Positions 34,978 through 43,661 of a stretch of 64,000 nucleotides of DNA are shown piece after piece (position 1 is the first letter of the stretch; every line of letters starts with the position of its first letter). The notes under the pieces are model-generated. The model saw nothing but the letters and a program-made list of their open reading frames with translations, made no database searches and was not told the origin of the DNA. Origin of the DNA: a bacterium (GTDB lineage: Bacteria; SZUA-182; DTGQ01); assembly GCA_023512255.1 (NCBI GenBank), contig JAILZY010000005.1:1-64000 (forward strand), written 5' to 3'. A program made the translations under genes and the position numbers.

Positions 34978-35652
34978 CTAGGGAAGAACCCGAATGGATT
35001 TGATAACTACCGGTACAGCAGGCAGATCACTATGGAATTCTTTGGTGGTTGGAACATTTCCAATCTTGACCACCACATCCATCCCCTCGATCACCTTTCC
35101 GAATACACAATACCCATACCCCTGCTCTGAGTCGTCCTTATGGTCGAGGAATTTATTATCTTTTAAGTTAATAAAAAATTGCGAGGTGGCACTGTCAACC
35201 ACCGACGTTCTGGCCATAGCCACAGTTCCGGCTGTATTGCTGAGCTTATTGGTAGCTTCATTTTTGATTGGAGGATGGGTTGGCTTCTGGACCATGTCCG
35301 CAGTAAATCCTCCTCCCTGAATGACGAAGTTTGGCACCACCCGGTGAAATATCGTTCCGTCATAAAATTTTTCCTCTACATAGCTTAAGAAATTCTTTAC
35401 CGTGATCGGCGCCTCTTTGGCAAAAAGTTCAATTTTTATCTTTCCCAACGAAGTGTCTATCACTACTAGCGGATTTTTGATCCTTTGAGCTTCCTGCTGC
35501 GGCTTGACTTCTCCTTTTGTGGCCACTGCGGCCTGATTATCCTGGGATTTTACCTCCGGCAGCCTCTGTTGTGCCTGAGTGGAACCGATAACCATTCCTA
35601 GTGAAAAAAGAAAACACACACCCCAAATGCCCAAAAGACGCCTCACGATCAT
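34978..35652 (-). CDS. Exported cyclophilin-type peptidyl-prolyl isomerase
   Basis: This protein of about 224 aa has a signal peptide (MIVRRLLGIWGVCFLFSLGM...TQA) and a Gln/Lys-rich linker. The cyclophilin domain starts near residue 63: 'IELFAKEAPITVKNFLSYV', 'FYDGTIFHRVVPNFVIQGG', 'GTVAMART', 'SQFFINLKDN' and 'VFGKVIEGMDVV'. It would speed proline isomerisation of exported proteins. GGAGG lies 11 bases before this ATG and 8 before an adjacent GTG, so either may be used. It precedes dprA by 24 bases. Confidence 0.9.
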   Translation of the reverse strand: MIVRRLLGIWGVCFLFSLGMVIGSTQAQQRLPEVKSQDNQAAVATKGEVKPQQEAQRIKNPLVVIDTSLGKIKIELFAKEAPITVKNFLSYVEEKFYDGTIFHRVVPNFVIQGGGFTADMVQKPTHPPIKNEATNKLSNTAGTVAMARTSVVDSATSQFFINLKDNKFLDHKDDSEQGYGYCVFGKVIEGMDVVVKIGNVPTTKEFHSDLPAVPVVIKSIRVLP

Positions 35653-35863
35653 CACTGTACACACCTCCGCTTGATTGAAAGAGTAAGTTGGTTGATTAGA
35701 GTATAAGGGTTAAAGATTTTGATTGACCATAGAGCCTCCAATCGAAAACTCTAAAGTAGAAAACATTGGAAAACATTATATAGAATAGTTAAAAATATTG
35801 TCAAGGGAAAGCCTTTTTCGAAAAGATGTGTTACAACCACAAGAGGCTAGTAAAATAATGAAG

Positions 35864-35893
35864 TTGACAGGCCTTATGATTTTTCACTATAGT
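35864..35893 (+). promoter_or_regulatory. Promoter candidate for the sigma-CHAT operon
   Basis: TTGACA (35864-35869) and TATAGT (35888-35893) are spaced 18 bases apart. The transcript would have a leader of about 240 bases before the sigma-factor gene and include the small ORF at 36058. A consensus housekeeping promoter suggests that autoregulation is not the only input. Confidence 0.55.
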
Positions 35894-36057
35894 ATGGTTA
35901 GGTATTCAGAGATCTTGAAGTTTGAGGATATCTTTTTGAATATATCTTAAAATTTGACTACAGGCTGTTATGTTCCGAGTAGACAGAGAAAGAGCGAAAG
36001 TTAATAAAAAGTTAAATATTTTATAATATATTTATTGATATAATTTAGGAGGCACAA

Positions 36058-36144
36058 GTGAACAACGTCGGCTATCTGCAGAGTCTTTTGGCCACTAAGG
36101 AATTGTTTTCTACAAAACGGATACACTGGATAATAGGGCTATAG
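36058..36144 (+). CDS. 28-aa leader peptide ORF before the sigma factor
   Basis: GTG at 36058 follows TTTAGGAGG with five bases spacing, the best ribosome site in this region. The frame encodes about 28 residues (start VNNVGYLQSLLATKELF) and its stop TAG is three bases before the sigma-factor ATG. The sigma gene itself has only a weak ribosome site. It could couple translation of the two. No family similarity is expected at this length. Confidence 0.45.
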   Translation: MNNVGYLQSLLATKELFSTKRIHWIIGL

Positions 36145-36147
36145 CTT

Positions 36148-36771
36148 ATGAACACTCTGGCGCAACAAGATGGAGAGATTACCAGTTTTCTGGAGGCCTG
36201 CATAAATCGGGATGAGCATGCTTGGGATGAATTTATTGCTAAGTACAGCAAGCTGATATACAATTATATTATCAAAACTCTCAAGAGATATAATTTTCAA
36301 TTTCAATCGGATGAGCTGGAAGAAATCTACAACCGGATTTTTGCCGCTCTTTTAGAGAATGATTGTCGTCGACTGCAAAATTTTCGGGGGACAACCGAAA
36401 AGTCATTTACCGCTTATTTGCGTGAGATTTGTTTTCACAACACGGTTGATTTTCTTAGAGAGAGGAGATTTTTTCTGGATATTGAGGAGGTCCCAGAAAG
36501 CTCCTCAACGGAGTCAGGGTATGATAATCTTGAATTGAAGCAACTTCAGAATATTATTGGGGAATTGAAAAAAGAGCTGAATCCTCGGCACAAACTTTTC
36601 TTCAAACTGATCTTCGAGGAAGAACTCCCCTCTGATGAGGTGGGAAGGATTATGAACCTGAAGCTGAACGCCATTCACCAGTTGAAGTTCCGGCTGATTA
36701 ATAAGCTTATTCAGATTGCTAAGGAGAAAAATTTATATCGCGATTTAGAAACGTTCATAAGAGATCTTTAG
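36148..36771 (+). CDS. ECF-like sigma-70 family factor
   Basis: This 207-aa protein has a sigma-2-type region (about 25-110: 'WDEFIAKYSKLIYNYI', 'LQNFRGTTEKSFTAYLREI', 'DFLRERRF'). After a linker, a sigma-4-like helix-turn-helix follows (about 145-195: 'LNPRHKLFFKLIFEEELPSD', 'LKLNAIHQLKFRL'). It would direct RNA polymerase to a dedicated gene set. It is followed after 60 bases by a zinc-finger protein and then by a CHAT protein, a pairing typical of sigma/anti-sigma modules. The target promoters are unknown. Confidence 0.8.
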   Translation: MNTLAQQDGEITSFLEACINRDEHAWDEFIAKYSKLIYNYIIKTLKRYNFQFQSDELEEIYNRIFAALLENDCRRLQNFRGTTEKSFTAYLREICFHNTVDFLRERRFFLDIEEVPESSSTESGYDNLELKQLQNIIGELKKELNPRHKLFFKLIFEEELPSDEVGRIMNLKLNAIHQLKFRLINKLIQIAKEKNLYRDLETFIRDL

Positions 36772-36831
36772 GTTGTTCGTCTATCTTGGTGATGTTAAAC
36801 TTAAAAGAGTCCACCTGATAAGGAGTTAATC

Positions 36832-37542
36832 ATGGAAAGAGATATTGAAAAATTTGCTGAGGTACTGCACTGTATCTCTCCTCGAAGGAGGGGAATCGCA
36901 CCCCGCTGTACTCCTGATTGCTTGACTGAAGAAAGGTTAGAAGCGTATTACCAGGGGACCTTACCCAAACCTGAAGGAACGAAGATTGAAAACCATCTCC
37001 TTACCTGTCGATATTGCTATGACAGGCTAATCATTTTAGATCAATTTATGACCGGAGAACAAGTTAATGTACCGCACAGTCTCATGGTCAAAGCCAAAGA
37101 GGCTGTTTTCAAAAATTCCAATCGAGTTCTGGAAATCGTTTTGAGTATTACCCAAAAAGCAATCAGGATTATTAAAAATACCGGAGAGTTACTGACTCCA
37201 GCCCCCATTTTACAGCCTGCCCGAGGACGAGAGGATAAGATCAATCAGGGCCAATTGTCCGATTTGATTATGATCTCCAAGGAATTCAACGATCTGAAAA
37301 TTGATGTTCAGATCGAGTGCATTAATGATTCTTATAAGGTCATACTTAATGCCTCAGATCCAATCAATCAAACACCCCTGACCGGCGCTCGGCTAGCCCT
37401 TTTTTCGGGTGGAAGAGAGATCAGCTCCGTCGAGGACAGTGAAGCTCTGTTTTACCTGAAGCTGAGAAAATACCTCATCAAGGTCCTCTTTGAAGACCGG
37501 GAGCTAGGCCAGATTAGGTTGGATTTGCGAAAAGAATCCTGA
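36832..37542 (+). CDS. Zinc-finger (zf-HC2-like) putative anti-sigma factor
   Basis: This 236-aa protein has an N-terminal zinc-binding anti-sigma motif: H55, C59 and C62 (HLLTCRYC), preceded by C30 and the helix 'LTEERLEAYYQGTLPKPEG'. No transmembrane helix is evident, so it would be a cytoplasmic sensor type. The C-terminal half (about 140-236) is beta-rich ('IDVQIECINDSYKVILNAS', 'TGARLALFSGGREISSVEDS') and may be a ligand or protein-binding domain. Position directly after a sigma gene supports an anti-sigma role. AAGGAG precedes the ATG. Confidence 0.75.
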   Translation: MERDIEKFAEVLHCISPRRRGIAPRCTPDCLTEERLEAYYQGTLPKPEGTKIENHLLTCRYCYDRLIILDQFMTGEQVNVPHSLMVKAKEAVFKNSNRVLEIVLSITQKAIRIIKNTGELLTPAPILQPARGREDKINQGQLSDLIMISKEFNDLKIDVQIECINDSYKVILNASDPINQTPLTGARLALFSGGREISSVEDSEALFYLKLRKYLIKVLFEDRELGQIRLDLRKES

Positions 37543-37627
37543 TGAATCTGATGAGTAATCCTGATAAATAGAGAATTCTTAGCCGAGGGAAAGAGTTCAC
37601 AACTTTTTGTAGTCTGGGAAACAAGCA

Positions 37628-39886
37628 ATGAAAGAGGCGCTCTTTTTAGAAATATCTCGAAAAGCCGACAATCTGGAAATTAGTCTTAGTGAAGGCGAGC
37701 AGACGGTAACTCATTATGAAGAATGCCGCCTACCAAGTTCTGATCTGGAGCGCAGATGCAGAGAGCTTCTCCATCTTTTGAATGCCGTCTCCCGTCACGG
37801 GAAAATTCCAGTTAAGATCTTCCACGAGCTTCAGCAGATGGGGCAGGTGCTCTACAATGAAATTTTCCCACTCAGTATCAAAAAAGAGCTTGCCGAGACC
37901 TCGGTCGAAGATATTATTCTGAAAATTGATAACCGCCTGGTGCAAGTTCCCTGGGAATTGATCTACACGGGGCGAGAGTTTTTTTGTGAGCGATTCAATA
38001 TTGGTCGTATCGTTAAGACCCAACAGGTTATTGCCTCGGGCGGGATCAAGAAAGAGCTTCATCCTCCTTTGAACATGCTTATCATTACCGACCCAAAGGG
38101 TGATCTGCAGTCGGCCTATGAGGAGGGAAGCCTTATTCGGGAGAGCCTGAAGCAGAAAGCGATCAATATTACCCTGGTCAGCTCTGAGGTAAGCGTTGAT
38201 TATCTGAAAAAAAAGTTGCTTCAGTTTGATCTCATTCACTACGCAGGCCATGCAGATTATAATCTGGATGATCCCTCGACTAGCGGATGGATCCTTGAGG
38301 ATGGGAAATTTACTGCCCTAGACATCCATAAACTTTCCGGCACTAGTCCTATGCCTGCCTTAGTATTCTCAAATGCCTGTCAGTCGGCTACCACTGAAGA
38401 ATGGCAAAAGGGAACTACGGATGGCGAAAAAATCTACGGTTTAGCCAATGCCTTTCTACTGGCTGGAGTGCAGCATTATATCGGCACTTTCTGGAAGGTG
38501 CTGGATACGCCGAGCACAAGCTTTGCCATTGAGTTTTATCGTCAACTCCTAAGCGGCCACAGTATCGGCCAGGCCATGAGATCGGCCCGTATGTCCCTCA
38601 AAGAGCGCTATGGTCGGGAAAATATCCTATGGGCAAGCTATCTGCTCTACGGAGATCCGACGGCTAGATATTTTGAATTATCCAAGAAAGATGATATGTC
38701 GCGTCGGGATTTTCAAGCTACCTCTTGGGCGGCCTCCCTTTCTCCTCAGCTTACCTCTGCCTCTTGTGGCCCTTCTTCCTCCTGGAATCCGGCCACAGAA
38801 TGGCTGATCCAGGAAAAGAGCCGAGGAGGGGGCCTATTATGGAAAACACGCTCTCCCTCAGAGCTTATGGAGCGCAGTTGGCAGGCGGAAAAAGAGTGTC
38901 AGCAAAGCAGCGAGGCGGCAAAGGAGAGCAAGCCTGAACAGCGTGGTCGATCTCGCCTATGGTACAGTGCGGCTACTGTGGGAATGCTAGCAGCCGTCGG
39001 CCTTCTTTTTTCCCTTTTTCATGGAGAAAAGGATAGGTCTTCGCTCATCTCGGCTATCCTAAGCGGCAGATGGACTACGGTCAAGGCTGTCGATCAGCAA
39101 CAGCCTTATAATTTGGCCGAAATCTTTAAAGATGAAAATTCGTTGATGAACTTTTTTCAAGGGCTGGTCAGGCAATATCAATGGGCGGCAGAGAGAGCAA
39201 AAGGGCCGCTAGATGAGTGGAGTTCACGCCCCTTGACGCTTTTTTTCTATACTCCGCAAGGAAATACTGAAGGACGGATCCAGGTTCTGACTACCAAGAT
39301 TATGGCTCGGTTAAATAAAGATGAGCGTCTTAAAGTTATAGAGCGTGCAGAATTTGAAAGCCTCATTCAGGAGTTAGCCATATCTTCTTCCCCTTTGGCG
39401 AATAAAAATTTTGCCCTGAGGACTAATGAAATGGTATCGGGGCGTCTGTTGAATATTTGTAGTATTTATCAAGATGGATCAAAGTTACAGCTTATCATGC
39501 GTCTGGTTGAAAGTGAAACCACAATTGTGAAAGCTGCCCTATATGAAGAGTGGGAAAACGAAAGCTCGACTGAGGTGATAGCTGATCGCCTGGTTCAAAA
39601 ACTTCTTCAGGTCATTGATGAGAAATTCCCATTGAGAGGGAAAATTAGTTATGTAGTAAATAGTAATAATGTTAAGCTCAATATCGGGGCCAGGCAGGGT
39701 TTGAAATCAGGAACAAAACTCAATGTCTTTAAAGATCAACGCATAACTCAAGATGGAGAAATCGTTAGTGAAGAGAGTGTTAAAGTTGGGGAACTTGAGG
39801 TTTCCAAGGTAACAGAAGATTGCGGCTACGCGAAAGTCCTGAGTAAATCCGAAGACCTGGCAGTCGGTATGAAAGTTATTCCTTAA
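37628..39886 (+). CDS. CHAT-domain (caspase-like) membrane protein
   Basis: This 752-aa protein has a CHAT protease domain (about 90-350) with the predicted catalytic dyad H208 (IHYAGHAD) and C251 (FSNACQSA), plus 'LAGVQHYIGTFWKV' and 'YLLYGDP'. A Ser/Pro-rich linker and one transmembrane helix (about 446-465, 'YSAATVGMLAAVGLLFSLF') follow. The distal part (about 500-650) resembles the CsgG/FlgO-type fold ('MARLNKDERLKVIERAEFES'), and a small C-terminal FlgT-like beta domain ends the protein. The protease would be cytoplasmic and the rest periplasmic. Its place after sigma and anti-sigma suggests regulated proteolysis; the substrate is unknown. Confidence 0.82.
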   Translation: MKEALFLEISRKADNLEISLSEGEQTVTHYEECRLPSSDLERRCRELLHLLNAVSRHGKIPVKIFHELQQMGQVLYNEIFPLSIKKELAETSVEDIILKIDNRLVQVPWELIYTGREFFCERFNIGRIVKTQQVIASGGIKKELHPPLNMLIITDPKGDLQSAYEEGSLIRESLKQKAINITLVSSEVSVDYLKKKLLQFDLIHYAGHADYNLDDPSTSGWILEDGKFTALDIHKLSGTSPMPALVFSNACQSATTEEWQKGTTDGEKIYGLANAFLLAGVQHYIGTFWKVLDTPSTSFAIEFYRQLLSGHSIGQAMRSARMSLKERYGRENILWASYLLYGDPTARYFELSKKDDMSRRDFQATSWAASLSPQLTSASCGPSSSWNPATEWLIQEKSRGGGLLWKTRSPSELMERSWQAEKECQQSSEAAKESKPEQRGRSRLWYSAATVGMLAAVGLLFSLFHGEKDRSSLISAILSGRWTTVKAVDQQQPYNLAEIFKDENSLMNFFQGLVRQYQWAAERAKGPLDEWSSRPLTLFFYTPQGNTEGRIQVLTTKIMARLNKDERLKVIERAEFESLIQELAISSSPLANKNFALRTNEMVSGRLLNICSIYQDGSKLQLIMRLVESETTIVKAALYEEWENESSTEVIADRLVQKLLQVIDEKFPLRGKISYVVNSNNVKLNIGARQGLKSGTKLNVFKDQRITQDGEIVSEESVKVGELEVSKVTEDCGYAKVLSKSEDLAVGMKVIP

Positions 39887-39919
39887 AAAACAACCTCAAG
39901 GTCGAAATACACAAAAGCA

Positions 39920-41998
39920 ATGAACAGCCAAGGTAGGTTTACACCGTTGTTTAAAATAATACTCGGGACAATAGCGCTCATTTTGTTAGCCCTCCAGTTT
40001 GGATGTGCAGTCAAGGCTGGTCCGATTTACCACAAGGGAGGAAGGGAATATGGGCGGATTAAGGGTATCTGGGGAAGTACCTTCTGGAATTACTATGAGC
40101 GGGGGCTCTCCTATGCTGAAGGAGAATTCTGGACCGAAGCCATCCATGACTTTCAGCAGGCCATCCGGTTAAAAAATCAAGACCAACGCCGGGTGCGCAC
40201 CTATGGTCTCCATATCCTCGACGACTACTTCCCCCATCGGGAGATGGGCATTGTCTACTACGCAATGGGTGATTATCAAAAGGCTATTCAAGAGCTCTCC
40301 CTCTCTCTGAAATACTATCCTTCCGCCAAAGCCAAATATTATTTGAACCGATCCCGCCAGGCTTACTTGCAGCAGAGAGGGCAGGATAAGGCTTGCCCGC
40401 AAATCTTATTTACCTCCCATCGGGATCAGCAACTGGTGAGTGGATTTGAGGCCCTGATTGAAGGCCGGGCAAGTGATGATTGTTTTGTTGAAAAAATTAT
40501 GATTAACGGCACCCCCTATCTGTGTGAACTTGCCCAGCCAGAGATTCCCTTTTCGGCCACCGTTGATCTTGAGCCCGGAGTAAACGAGATTAAGGTCGTG
40601 GCTAAAGATCTTCTTGGCAAGGAAACCGTAGCCAGCCTTCATCTGATCGCTGATCGACAAGCTCCACTGCTCTATGTTGAGGATCTGCGGATCATGCCGG
40701 CGGCTGGAAATGAGGGTCGCTATCCTGGTGGGGAAATTCAAATTGAAGGGCGGATTAAAGATTTAGCCGGAGTCCGAAGTTTTCAGATTGACCAAAAAGA
40801 GGTCCCACTCCATGGAGCGGAGGGAAGGTTCCTCTTCCGCTCTCCCCTGATTGAATCAAGATCCTTTCTCCCCTTTACGGCCGAGGATCGTTTGGGGAAT
40901 CGGGTAGAGGGGCAAATCGGGATCGAGACAGATCAGCAAAAGGAGTATACTTTTTTGCCGCGGCTAGTCAGGGTAGCCTCTTTGCGCTTGGCTGGAGTTG
41001 GCAGCTTCAGACAGCAAGGGGAAAGTAGAGATCTTCAGCCACCCACTATACGCATAGATTCGCCCAAAGGGGATCTTGTTGTAGATTGGGAATCTGTGTT
41101 CGTATGCGGTGAGGTTCAGGATACCGGAGGTATTCGAGATATCTTGATTAATCATGAATCTGTCATGGCTGGAGAGGGAAAGAGGATTTATTTTAACCAT
41201 ATTTTTAAATTGCCACCAGGGAAGACTACCATCACCATTCAAGCCATAGATCGAGCTGGCAATGAAAAGACAAAATCGATCACTATTGAGCGCAAAATCA
41301 ATCCGGTCCGCCAGATTGGCGCCAGAATGAGTCTGGCCATTATCCCATTTACCCAATACGGGAAAAATGAGCCGGGAGGGTGGAATTTGGTGACTGATTT
41401 TCTGATCAAAGCCTTTGCGGATCAAGAGCGATTCTTTGTGGTTGATCGGCAAAGGATTGATCAGGTTTTGCGACGACTGAAGAAGGATGATCCTGAAAAT
41501 CCTGAGATTTCGCCTCGGGAGTTTGGAACGATGGTTTGTGCCGAAACAATTCTGGCCGGGCATGTCTACGAAAGCAAGGGATTCGTTGAGATCGCTGCCC
41601 GGCTGATCGATACTGAAACCTCGGTCATTCTGGACTGTCAAGATGTCTATGGGCCCGAAGACTCAGAGAGTCTCAAAACCCTTCTTGAGGGATTGGCTCT
41701 AAAATTCAAGCACAGCTTTCCGCTGGTTGAAGGAATGATTGTGGAAAAAGAGGGGCAGAGCATTTTTGTCAATCTTGGCAAGGAGAAAAATATTAAGGAA
41801 TTTACCAAATTCATCGTTTTTCGAGATGGCAGGCCGCTAATCGACCCACTTACCAAAAAGGTGTTGGAATACCGGCCTGATATCCTAGGAGAGGCTAAGA
41901 TCGTCAAGGTTTTTGAGCAAACTTCACAAGCTGATCTAAGGATTAAGGATCAACAAAAAGATACTGTCCGGGTTAAGGATCGGGTTATTACCAAGTGA
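39920..41998 (+). CDS. TPR/CsgG-FlgO-like lipoprotein
   Basis: This 692-aa protein has a signal peptide ending in a lipobox-like FGC (C29) and two or three TPRs (about 55-140). Three Ig-like segments with 'PEIPFSATVDLEPGVNEIKV' type strands follow (about 160-460). A C-terminal CsgG/FlgO-like domain begins near residue 473 ('SLAIIPFTQYGKNEPGGWNL', 'VVDRQRIDQVLRR', 'AETILAGHV'). The last part resembles the tail of the preceding CHAT protein ('VFRDGRPLIDPLTKKVLE'). It is probably anchored in the outer membrane and could be the partner of the CHAT protein's periplasmic portion. It starts 33 bases after it. Confidence 0.78.
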   Translation: MNSQGRFTPLFKIILGTIALILLALQFGCAVKAGPIYHKGGREYGRIKGIWGSTFWNYYERGLSYAEGEFWTEAIHDFQQAIRLKNQDQRRVRTYGLHILDDYFPHREMGIVYYAMGDYQKAIQELSLSLKYYPSAKAKYYLNRSRQAYLQQRGQDKACPQILFTSHRDQQLVSGFEALIEGRASDDCFVEKIMINGTPYLCELAQPEIPFSATVDLEPGVNEIKVVAKDLLGKETVASLHLIADRQAPLLYVEDLRIMPAAGNEGRYPGGEIQIEGRIKDLAGVRSFQIDQKEVPLHGAEGRFLFRSPLIESRSFLPFTAEDRLGNRVEGQIGIETDQQKEYTFLPRLVRVASLRLAGVGSFRQQGESRDLQPPTIRIDSPKGDLVVDWESVFVCGEVQDTGGIRDILINHESVMAGEGKRIYFNHIFKLPPGKTTITIQAIDRAGNEKTKSITIERKINPVRQIGARMSLAIIPFTQYGKNEPGGWNLVTDFLIKAFADQERFFVVDRQRIDQVLRRLKKDDPENPEISPREFGTMVCAETILAGHVYESKGFVEIAARLIDTETSVILDCQDVYGPEDSESLKTLLEGLALKFKHSFPLVEGMIVEKEGQSIFVNLGKEKNIKEFTKFIVFRDGRPLIDPLTKKVLEYRPDILGEAKIVKVFEQTSQADLRIKDQQKDTVRVKDRVITK

Positions 41999-42016
41999 GG
42001 TGTGCGGGAGAGAAAG

Positions 42017-43375
42017 ATGGAAAGGGCAAGAGCAGTAGAGATGAGAGCGACGAAAAAAAGATGTTTTATCCCTTGGGGCCTGGCCTGGATAGTGGCAGGA
42101 ATATGGTTATTATCTTCTTGGTGTGGCTATGCGCAAGAGCCAATACCCACCTCACCCCCAGTGCCTGTAGGTTCGGGAGCTAGGGCTATGGGCATGGGGG
42201 GAGCCTTTATTGCTGTGGCCGATGATGCCACCGCAGCCTCTTGGAATCCGGGCGGACTTGGCCAGCTGCAGCAGCCAGAGATGTCGGTTGTGGGAAGTTA
42301 TTTTTTACGGCAAGAAGACTATAGCGGTAATAATGTGGAAAATATGGGTAGCTCTCGAAACTCTTCTTCGGACCTAAACTACTTCAGCCTGGCCTTGGCT
42401 GGAAACATCTGGCAGAGAAATTTATTTTGTTCTCTCAATTACCAGAAATTATTCGACTTTAGCCGAAGCGTCCAATGCGGTAGCCGTACACCTGATAAAG
42501 AAGGTGGTACAATTAATGCCATAAAAAACGATTTTAAGCAGCAAGGCTCTCTTTATGCTTACTCTCCAGCTATAGCTGTGGAATGGATCCCGGGCAGTCT
42601 ATATGTTGGTTTGGCTTACAATCTCTGGTCAGATAATTATACTCACCAAAGCCGGTGGGAGAGCTTTAACCATGGGTCCACTAGTGGTCAAACTTTTAGT
42701 AGCTGGGACACTAAAGAAGTCTATAAGGATTTTCATGGAGAAAACTGGACTTTCGGCTTATTGTGGAAGCTAAACCCGCAGCTCCAGTTAGGTGGGGTAT
42801 ACAAAACTCCATTTAAGGCCAGGGTAAGATACGAGAGATTTGATGAGTTCCCCGGTGGAGCATGTACTGAGAAGAAAATATTACACATCAATTTCCCTGT
42901 TGCCTATGGGGTTGGGCTTTCATACAAATTGGGGAATTCCTGGACCTTAGCTGGAGATGTTACCTATACCAGATGGCAGGATTATCAGATTTCAGATTCA
43001 GGTACAGTAAGAGGGCCTTTTGTCAAAAAGTCCGGCCAATTACCGGAGAAGGATCCTACCTATACAGCTCGCCTGGGAGTAGAATATGCTTATATCTTGG
43101 ATGAGAAAGACCTGCTCGTTCTTCCTGTTCGGCTTGGGGTATTTTATGATCCTGAACCCTCGGTCAAAGCTCCTCAGGATTTTTATGGGCTAAGCTGTGG
43201 CTTTGGAATAGCCGATAAACGATTTTCATTAGATTTTGCTTATCAATTTAGAACTGGAACACCGGTTAATTCAATCGAGCTTGGCCTCGATCCGGCTCAG
43301 GTGATCAATAAGGGGGATGAGGGAAAAATCCGGCAACATTTTTTCTTAACCTCTCTTATTTTTTATCGCTTTTAA
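42017..43375 (+). CDS. PorV/OmpP1-like outer-membrane barrel
   Basis: This 452-aa protein has a signal peptide and then 'GSGARAMGMGGAFIAVADDA' and 'SWNPGGLGQLQQPEMSVVGS', the hallmark start of PorV/UPF0164/FadL-like barrels. Many amphipathic strands follow, and it ends in Phe (LTSLIFYRF). These proteins form outer-membrane channels or shuttles. I start at the ATG 42017 (GGGAGAG upstream); a GTG at 42002 and an ATG at 42041 are also in frame. It follows the lipoprotein gene by 18 bases and closes the operon. Confidence 0.83.
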   Translation: MERARAVEMRATKKRCFIPWGLAWIVAGIWLLSSWCGYAQEPIPTSPPVPVGSGARAMGMGGAFIAVADDATAASWNPGGLGQLQQPEMSVVGSYFLRQEDYSGNNVENMGSSRNSSSDLNYFSLALAGNIWQRNLFCSLNYQKLFDFSRSVQCGSRTPDKEGGTINAIKNDFKQQGSLYAYSPAIAVEWIPGSLYVGLAYNLWSDNYTHQSRWESFNHGSTSGQTFSSWDTKEVYKDFHGENWTFGLLWKLNPQLQLGGVYKTPFKARVRYERFDEFPGGACTEKKILHINFPVAYGVGLSYKLGNSWTLAGDVTYTRWQDYQISDSGTVRGPFVKKSGQLPEKDPTYTARLGVEYAYILDEKDLLVLPVRLGVFYDPEPSVKAPQDFYGLSCGFGIADKRFSLDFAYQFRTGTPVNSIELGLDPAQVINKGDEGKIRQHFFLTSLIFYRF

Positions 43376-43661
43376 TGAAAGATTTCTCTGGAGAAACTAT
43401 TTTGATCTAAGAAAAAAAATGCACATATGAATTTTATTTCAGAGTAGGGCCTATCTATGCAAAGTTAAGTGAGGCAATAAAAAATTCTTACTTTTAAATT
43501 ACAAGGGGTTAAGAAGATAACAATTCTTTTCATATGCCTGTGATGGCAGGCACTGATGTTGCAAGTCGAAGTTTGAGCTTGGAGCTTGATCTTGTGTTTT
43601 ATCCAGAAGCGAGATAAGGCAAGGTGCAGCTTTAAGTTGTTGGTTAGGAAGGTATGAGACG

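Larger units (their letters stand above)
35653..36147. other. Divergent region upstream of the sigma-CHAT operon
   Basis: This region contains a good sigma-70-type promoter (35864-35893), an AT-rich leader of about 150 bases and a 28-codon leader ORF with a strong ribosome site. No repeat element is seen. Confidence 0.6.

Noticed and set aside
42017-43375. Type IX secretion system based on the PorV-like protein
   Set aside because: No other Por/Spr genes and no T9SS C-terminal sorting domains are visible; PorV-like barrels occur widely outside T9SS.
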